Shown piece after piece: positions 59,105 to 64,000 of a stretch of DNA of 64,000 nt. The notes beneath the pieces were generated by a model, which worked only from the letters and a program-made list of their open reading frames with translations, made no database searches and was not told the origin of the DNA. Within the stretch, counting starts at the first letter, position 1. Each line of letters starts with the position of its first letter. Source of the DNA: Siderastrea siderea (taxonomy: Eukaryota; Cnidaria; Anthozoa; Scleractinia; Rhizangiidae); NCBI GenBank assembly GCA_964030785.1, contig OZ034975.1:18771142-18835141 (forward strand). The letters run 5' to 3'. Position numbers and translations under genes: made by a program.

Positions 59105-60520
59105 CTGGACAAATAAAGCGAACGTATAAGCACTTTATTACAAACAGCTATAACCCTTTAAGCCTTGATATAAACTAGTAAGGGGAATTTGTCTAAACAT
59201 CAAGACACAAATATCTTCTTAAGGTCATTCCCCCGAAATAAAATTTAACACACGATTTTTGTCAAACTTTCACAAGTTCTTATCTATCGTGCAATGTTTT
59301 GAAATATAAAATAAAAAGAATAGGTCCACATGTCCGTTTATGAGATATCATCGTCTCAAGTTACCCCGTAATTCCATGCAATTTCGCCTAACAAACACAT
59401 GTTTATTTGATCAGTTTACGCTACTTTCGATGGGAACAGGAAGCACATAATTAAAGCAAATCTTGAAACAATGTACTAGATGTAAAATATCGATAACAAG
59501 GAACAATTTACTAGATGTTTTATGGTAGATGCACGAAGCATGAGACGAAATTGACTTAAAACCTTCCTCACGTGCGTCTTCTCGAGGTTGTGATTTCATC
59601 TCCATGAGTAACGCGTTTCTAGTAATCATTTTTTTTTCGAACATGTGTTTTTTTTCTAACTCTTTGAACAAAAAGGGGATGAACGGTAGGTCAAAAATAT
59701 GTGGAAAAAAAGATAGGTCACCATGCTTGTTTAAGAGTTAATGACATTTCTTTTCTCTGGTGAGCTTAGCCTCATAGGAAACCTATTACTCCCTGGACAT
59801 GCGCGCGCTGTGAGCGCGCGCTACTGACGCAGCAAATCGTGCGCAGTAAGGATGCGCAATGCAATACAGGGCAATGACCTTACGAGCGGAGGTATGTAAA
59901 TATCGACCAAGGGTGGGAAATATAAAAATTTTGAAAAATCCCAAAAAAATTCTGTAGACTTCCCTAGGCATTCTATTAATGAAAATGTAAATTTTAGTTT
60001 CATCCGATAAATATTTTGGCGATACGGCGGGTGTCAAGTTTGGGCGCTTCACGGCCTCCGCCAGACCGCTTTTTCTGGGCCCGAGACCGGGCTACAAAAA
60101 GAAGAGCTCGATTTGAATCTAATTCAAATATCATTCAACCCAACAACAACTCACATTTTGAGTGGTCATGTGCTTGAATGGATTGTGTCTAGAATATTTT
60201 ACAGATTTTTAAATATTTACAAAACTTCTGACTTGACAGTTCTGAGGTCCGGCGCGACAAACAAATCAATACTCAAACAAATGCTTCAGCCAAAATACGT
60301 TTAATTTAGGTAATCTCAAGTCCCAAAGTGATACATACATGCTTCATAGACATTAGGTGGAAAATTTTAAATCAATTTTCATTCGAAAAGAACTCATATC
60401 TCCACTTTCAGGTATTTGAACTTGCCTCGCTATTAAATGTAAACATATGGGTCAAGTTCTTATCACGACACAGCGAAGTGTTCAAAATCTACACCAAATA
60501 TCTATCTTGTCTAGTATATA
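59105..60520. other. intron of the SHIP gene or its flank; nothing recognised
   Basis: I searched the minus strand for 5-phosphatase motifs (such as WxGDxNxR and PxWxDR) and saw none. A short repeat relative (TAACCCTTTAAGCC) lies at 59150; similar words occur at 47956 and 52713. Confidence 0.4.
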
Positions 60521-61111
60521 ATCAGGTCTACAATGTGTTTGTTTGTACCTTGTGTCCCTGTTTGTCTTCATTTCCGCAAAAAACTGAGGCAAACTACAGC
60601 GAAATACCAGCGCCCTCGACGCGTCACAAGTCTCGTGGAAGTACTATTACGTGAGTCGAGATTGCGTTACACAACATGACACACAGGGAGACCCGTTACT
60701 TCAAGATTATTTCCGAGTTGTGAAAAAAAATTCCACCTCTAATCTACATGTTGTAGGTATGCCATTGGAATGAGCAGGCAATCTCAAATTTTCATACTTT
60801 GCAGTTTTAACCATCGCAGACTTGTGATCCCCGAACGTGCCAAACAGTATTCATTAGCGCTATGTAAATAACGTGTTCTTTTTAGTTGTTTGTTTTTGTT
60901 CCCCATATTTGTCGTGGTGTCTATCAGGTTCGAAAATGCCCTAGTGCGTTGTGCAATACTCTTGCAATACCCTATTATACAAAGCACAGAGCGTCCCGGT
61001 ACAGTCTGATCTTGCGCTTGCGGCATCAATCTTGATAGCCCGGTCTCGTTCTATAAACTAGCGCTGAAAATAAGTAAGCATCATTGCCAGCTAGTACAAG
61101 TCTGCTCGCTA

Positions 61112-61297
61112 ATGTGCGACGATACAGCGTGCGAATATGGAGCGCTGGTTGGGGGCGAGTGTGGTTCAAGTACCAAATATCCGAGCACAGAGTACGTGCG
61201 CATCGGAGAGTACAACCGATCAATTGAGCGCCACTTGACAGACACCCTGCAACTGCAGGTTTGAACACTGAAGCACAGATGATATTAGCCAAGGCAG
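61112..61297 (+). pseudogene. small unidentified exon, left-arm copy, frameshifted
   Basis: Matches the right-arm exon (62322-62124) but has lost about 13 bp near 61250, so it stops at 61264 after 50 codons. The start codon and the donor (GCAG then GTAAGT) are kept. Probably the dead copy of the pair. Confidence 0.5.
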
Positions 61298-61639
61298 GTA
61301 AGTTTGAGACATATTTTATTTTTATCTCACGTTAAGCTGTACTCTGGTGTTGTGTATGCGCGCGCTGATTTGCACTATTGCAGTCATTAGGCAGGTAAAA
61401 ATAAAAAGATTTACCTATTTTCTCATAAGTTGATTTATCAATGAACGGGCGTCAAAAGCGCGGTACGCTTTTTTGCAAGCTAGAGCTAATGTGTTACACT
61501 CTACATGCGATTTTCTTGCTCTCGGTCTGATTTTTTTTTGTATTTTACCACGTGTAAAGAAATCAGCAATTGTAAAACGCGCGCCGATTGGCTGAGATGA
61601 GGGGATATAGTATGGAACATCTACATATAACCGACCTGA

Positions 61640-61815
61640 GCAATCGATAAAAATCGATATCGGAAAACCGTTCGAAAAATCGATAACTATCGATATCAAT
61701 CACGTAAACGTTTTCGATTGTATCGATCAATCGATAAAAATGGATACTCACAACTTTTCTGGTAATTACTGTTATCGATGTTATCAAACAAGTATCGATT
61801 TTAATCGATTGCCCA
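61640..61815. repeat. ATCGAT-rich centre of the inverted duplication
   Basis: ATCGAT or a near variant occurs about eight times in 175 bp, in both TATCGAT and ATCGATAA settings; ATCGAT is itself a palindrome. The outermost copies belong to the inner inverted pair. Confidence 0.75.
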
Positions 61816-62123
61816 GGTCGGGTATATGTAGATCTGACTTTTGCCTGGCAAAGGAAATAAAGGTACATTTTACGCGAAAAACGTTACCGGTATATCACAC
61901 GAGATATTTTCAAAACATGCTCAAGGATCCAGCGTTGTTTTATTTCCGGTTCCTTTGGGAAAGACCGCAATCACACAAATAATCACTTACGAGAAAATAG
62001 TTAAATCTTTTTATTTTTGCCTGCCTTCTGACTCGACTACAATAGTGCAAATCAGCGCGCCCATACACAACACCAGAGTACAGCTTAACGTGAGATTAAT
62101 ACTAAAATATGTCTCAAACTTAC

Positions 62124-62322
62124 CTGCCTTGGCTAATATCAGCTCTGCTTCAGTGTTCAAACCACAGTTAGCAAAACTGCCTTGCAGGGTGTCTGTAAAG
62201 TGGCGCTCAATTGATCGTTTGCACTCTCCGATGCGCACGTACTCTGTGCTCGAATATTTGGTACTTGAACCACACTCGCCCCCAACCAGCGCTCCATATT
62301 CGCACGCTGTATCGTCGCACAT
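62124..62322 (-). CDS. small unidentified first exon, right-arm copy
   Basis: An ATG at 62322 opens 66 codons and one base, up to a donor (GCAG then GTAAGT) shared with the left-arm copy. It has six cysteines, four in the first 33 residues (MCDDTACEYG, VGGECGSS, RIGECKRS) and is acidic at the front; no signal peptide and no family recognised. Read through the donor the frame runs to 62011. The downstream exon would lie toward the palindrome centre or beyond; I could not find it. It could also be non-coding DNA that happens to be open: the support is the open frame in one arm and the conserved donor in both. Confidence 0.35.
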
Positions 62323-62359
62323 TAGCGAGCAGACTTGTACTAGCTGGCAATGATGCTTA

Positions 62360-63359
62360 GGGAGCGGTCATTACTTAGAGCAGGGGAGGGGGTGGATGAT
62401 ATTAGGGAGGGGGTGGATGATTTTAGGGAGGGGTTATGGATTTTTGGGAAATGCTGGAGGAGGGGTTATGGTATATCCACAGAGAAAAAAGGAGGGGTTA
62501 CTAGAAATCCATGAACACTTTTTTCATTCCAAGGAATATGGCTTTATTGTTCTAGATTCGCACTAGGAATCGGGGTTGCCACGTGGTGACAAGTCTTCCA
62601 GACCTAAGAATAACCTCTGATTGATGTTCATTCCCTTCTATCTCATTGTCCCCCGACTCTGCCGATTCATCCAAATCTCAAGAAGAATTGAATAGACTTG
62701 AACTGGGCAAATTAGAAAACAGAGAGCTAGAAATACTTGAGTCTATATGGGAAGGAATGTACTTGACAGAGTAACTTCATCCTTTGTCTTGTCTGTTATA
62801 AATATTATGAAAGAAAGAAGCAAACTAATTCACATTGATAGCAGTTCACAAGAGGATGAGGAAAGCCAAGCAAGTAAGAATGACACTCAGATGACTCAGA
62901 TGATGCTTTGTGAATGATATATTAAGGCTACAAAAAAAACTTTTTTTGGCCGCTTGCATCAGTTGACATTTGAAATGTTCCAGTTTGTGTTTAAGAGCAT
63001 TGCCACAACATTGGCTTTTGAAGTGAGGGATTTCTTACACATCTGAAAAGCATATAATTAATTTGTACTTTGTCCTGACCTTCAGGTTGTTTACTAAGTG
63101 TGAAAGAGGCCCTTGCTTAAATAGCTTGTTCATGACAGTTACTGTGTTTAATTTGCACCAATTCAAGCACTAATGGCCTATAGCAGTTATGGCCTATTAA
63201 AAGTATTTTTGCTCAAAGGAGGGGTTATGCATTTTTTCAACCACTTCAAGAAGGGGTCACAAAAAGTTACTATCTGCTAAAGGAGAAGTTATAGACTTGT
63301 GCCGTTTGGGGTTAAGAAAATCATCCACCCCTCCCCTGCTCTAAATAAGGACTGCTCCC
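62360..63359. mobile_element. 1000-bp PIF/Harbinger-like non-autonomous element
   Basis: Inverted ends GGGAGC(G/A)GTC(A/C)TTA(C/T)TTAG continuing through AGCAGGGGAGGG, about 40 bp, flanked by TTA at 62357-62359 and 63360-63362. The left arm of the big palindrome shows the empty site (GATGCTTACTTATTTT on this strand), proving insertion with a 3-bp duplication. Just inside the left end AGGGAGGGGGTGGATGAT is repeated. No transposase frame seen. Confidence 0.9.
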
Positions 63360-63721
63360 TTACTTATTTTCAGCGCTAGTTTATAGAACTAGACCGGGCT
63401 ATCAAGATTGATGCCGCATGCGCAAGATCAGACTGTACCGGGACGCTCTTACTTGTGCTTTGTATAATAGGGTATTGCAAAAGTATTGCACAGTGCATTA
63501 GGGTATTTTCCAATCTGATAGACATTAGGACAAATATGGGGAACAAACACAAACAACTAAAAAGAACACCTTATTTACATAGCGCTAATGAGTACTGTTT
63601 GGCACGTTCGGGGATGGTTAAAACTGCAAAGCATGAAAATTTGAGATTGCCTGCTCATTCCAATGGCATACTTACAACATGTAGATTACAGATGGAATTT
63701 TTTTCACAACTCAGAAATAAT

Positions 63722-63805
63722 CTAGTCTCCTACGCAGCCGTTTTTAGTGGCGTCACGCGGGGAGCGTTGCGTGATGCCACTAAAAACGGCTGCGTGGGAG
63801 ACTAG
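63722..63805. mobile_element. 84-bp foldback element with 7-bp target duplication
   Basis: Two 37-bp arms (two mismatches) starting CTAGTCTCC(T/C)ACGCAGCCG around a 10-bp loop. AAATAAT flanks both sides, and the left arm of the palindrome shows the uninterrupted site. Confidence 0.88.
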
Positions 63806-64000
63806 AAATAATCCTGAAGTAACGGGTCTCCCTGTGTGTCATGTTTTGTAACGCAATCTCGACTCACGTAATAGCACTTCCACGAGACTTGTGACACGTG
63901 GAACGCGCGGGGATTTCGCTCTAGTTTGCCTCAGTTTTTTGCGGAAATGAAGACAAACAAGGACACAAGGTTACAAACAAACATATTGTAGACCTGATTA

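Larger units (their letters stand above)
60521..64000. repeat. large inverted duplication, right edge beyond the window
   Basis: Left arm 60521-61434 matches the reverse complement of 61978-62359 plus 63360-64000 (about 92-95% by eye) once two later insertions are removed. The central spacer of about 540 bp has a second pair of inverted blocks (61613-61660 and 61800-61842). The right arm is still paired with 60521 at the last base of the window, so the true length is unknown. Confidence 0.9.

Noticed and set aside
61841..62353. 170-codon plus-strand frame in the palindrome
   Set aside because: It runs antisense across the more plausible exon at 62322-62124 and through the palindrome border; no signal or domain.
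59105..64000. SHIP phosphatase or SH2 exons
   Set aside because: Looked for on the minus strand by motif and splice sites; none found, so the gene model was left partial.

Overview
The window looks like nuclear DNA of an anthozoan cnidarian, most likely a stony coral (inference). The evidence is: intron-rich animal genes with GT-AG introns, replication-type histone genes ending in 3' stem-loops instead of poly(A) sites, a BEL/Pao retrotransposon, and many short foldback and terminal-inverted-repeat elements of the kind that fill coral introns. No bacterial features (operons, Shine-Dalgarno sites, CRISPR) are present.

Layout. 1-6351: a young BEL/Pao LTR retrotransposon whose gag-pol is broken by three frame changes. 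6352-16535: a decayed histone locus. H1 is the only intact gene; H2B has a frameshift and a stop; H2A has lost its first half, and the last 251 bp of that H2A are repeated 5 kb away. Between them lie palindromic elements, a TTAA-flanked 1.34-kb transposon and a possible unidentified minus-strand gene. 17982-39470: the complete U2AF1 gene (U2 snRNP auxiliary factor small subunit, U2AF35) on the minus strand, with 11 coding exons. Its second zinc-finger exon is present as two tandem 63-nt copies that look mutually exclusive. A possible 39-nt cassette exon lies before the RS-domain exon, and the RS-domain exon itself sits in a tandem duplication with a decayed copy.

39471-48301: intergenic DNA rich in transposons, with one possible orphan terminal exon at 42154-42383. 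48302-49027: an intronless gene for a 241-residue single-pass membrane protein with a cysteine-rich outside and PPxY motifs inside. 50905-59104 (minus): the 3' half of a SHIP-type inositol 5-phosphatase (INPPL1/INPP5D orthologue), covering a C2-like domain, proline-rich linker and C-terminal SAM domain; its SH2 and catalytic exons lie beyond the right edge. 60521-64000: a large inverted duplication whose arms carry a small unidentified exon; the right arm was later hit by a 1000-bp PIF/Harbinger-like element and an 84-bp foldback element.

The genes do not form a pathway. The most interesting biology is in U2AF1, a splicing factor whose own gene shows an unusual alternative-splicing layout, and in the lineage-specific membrane protein. 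Exon calls were made by eye from splice sites, phase and family similarity; no search was run.
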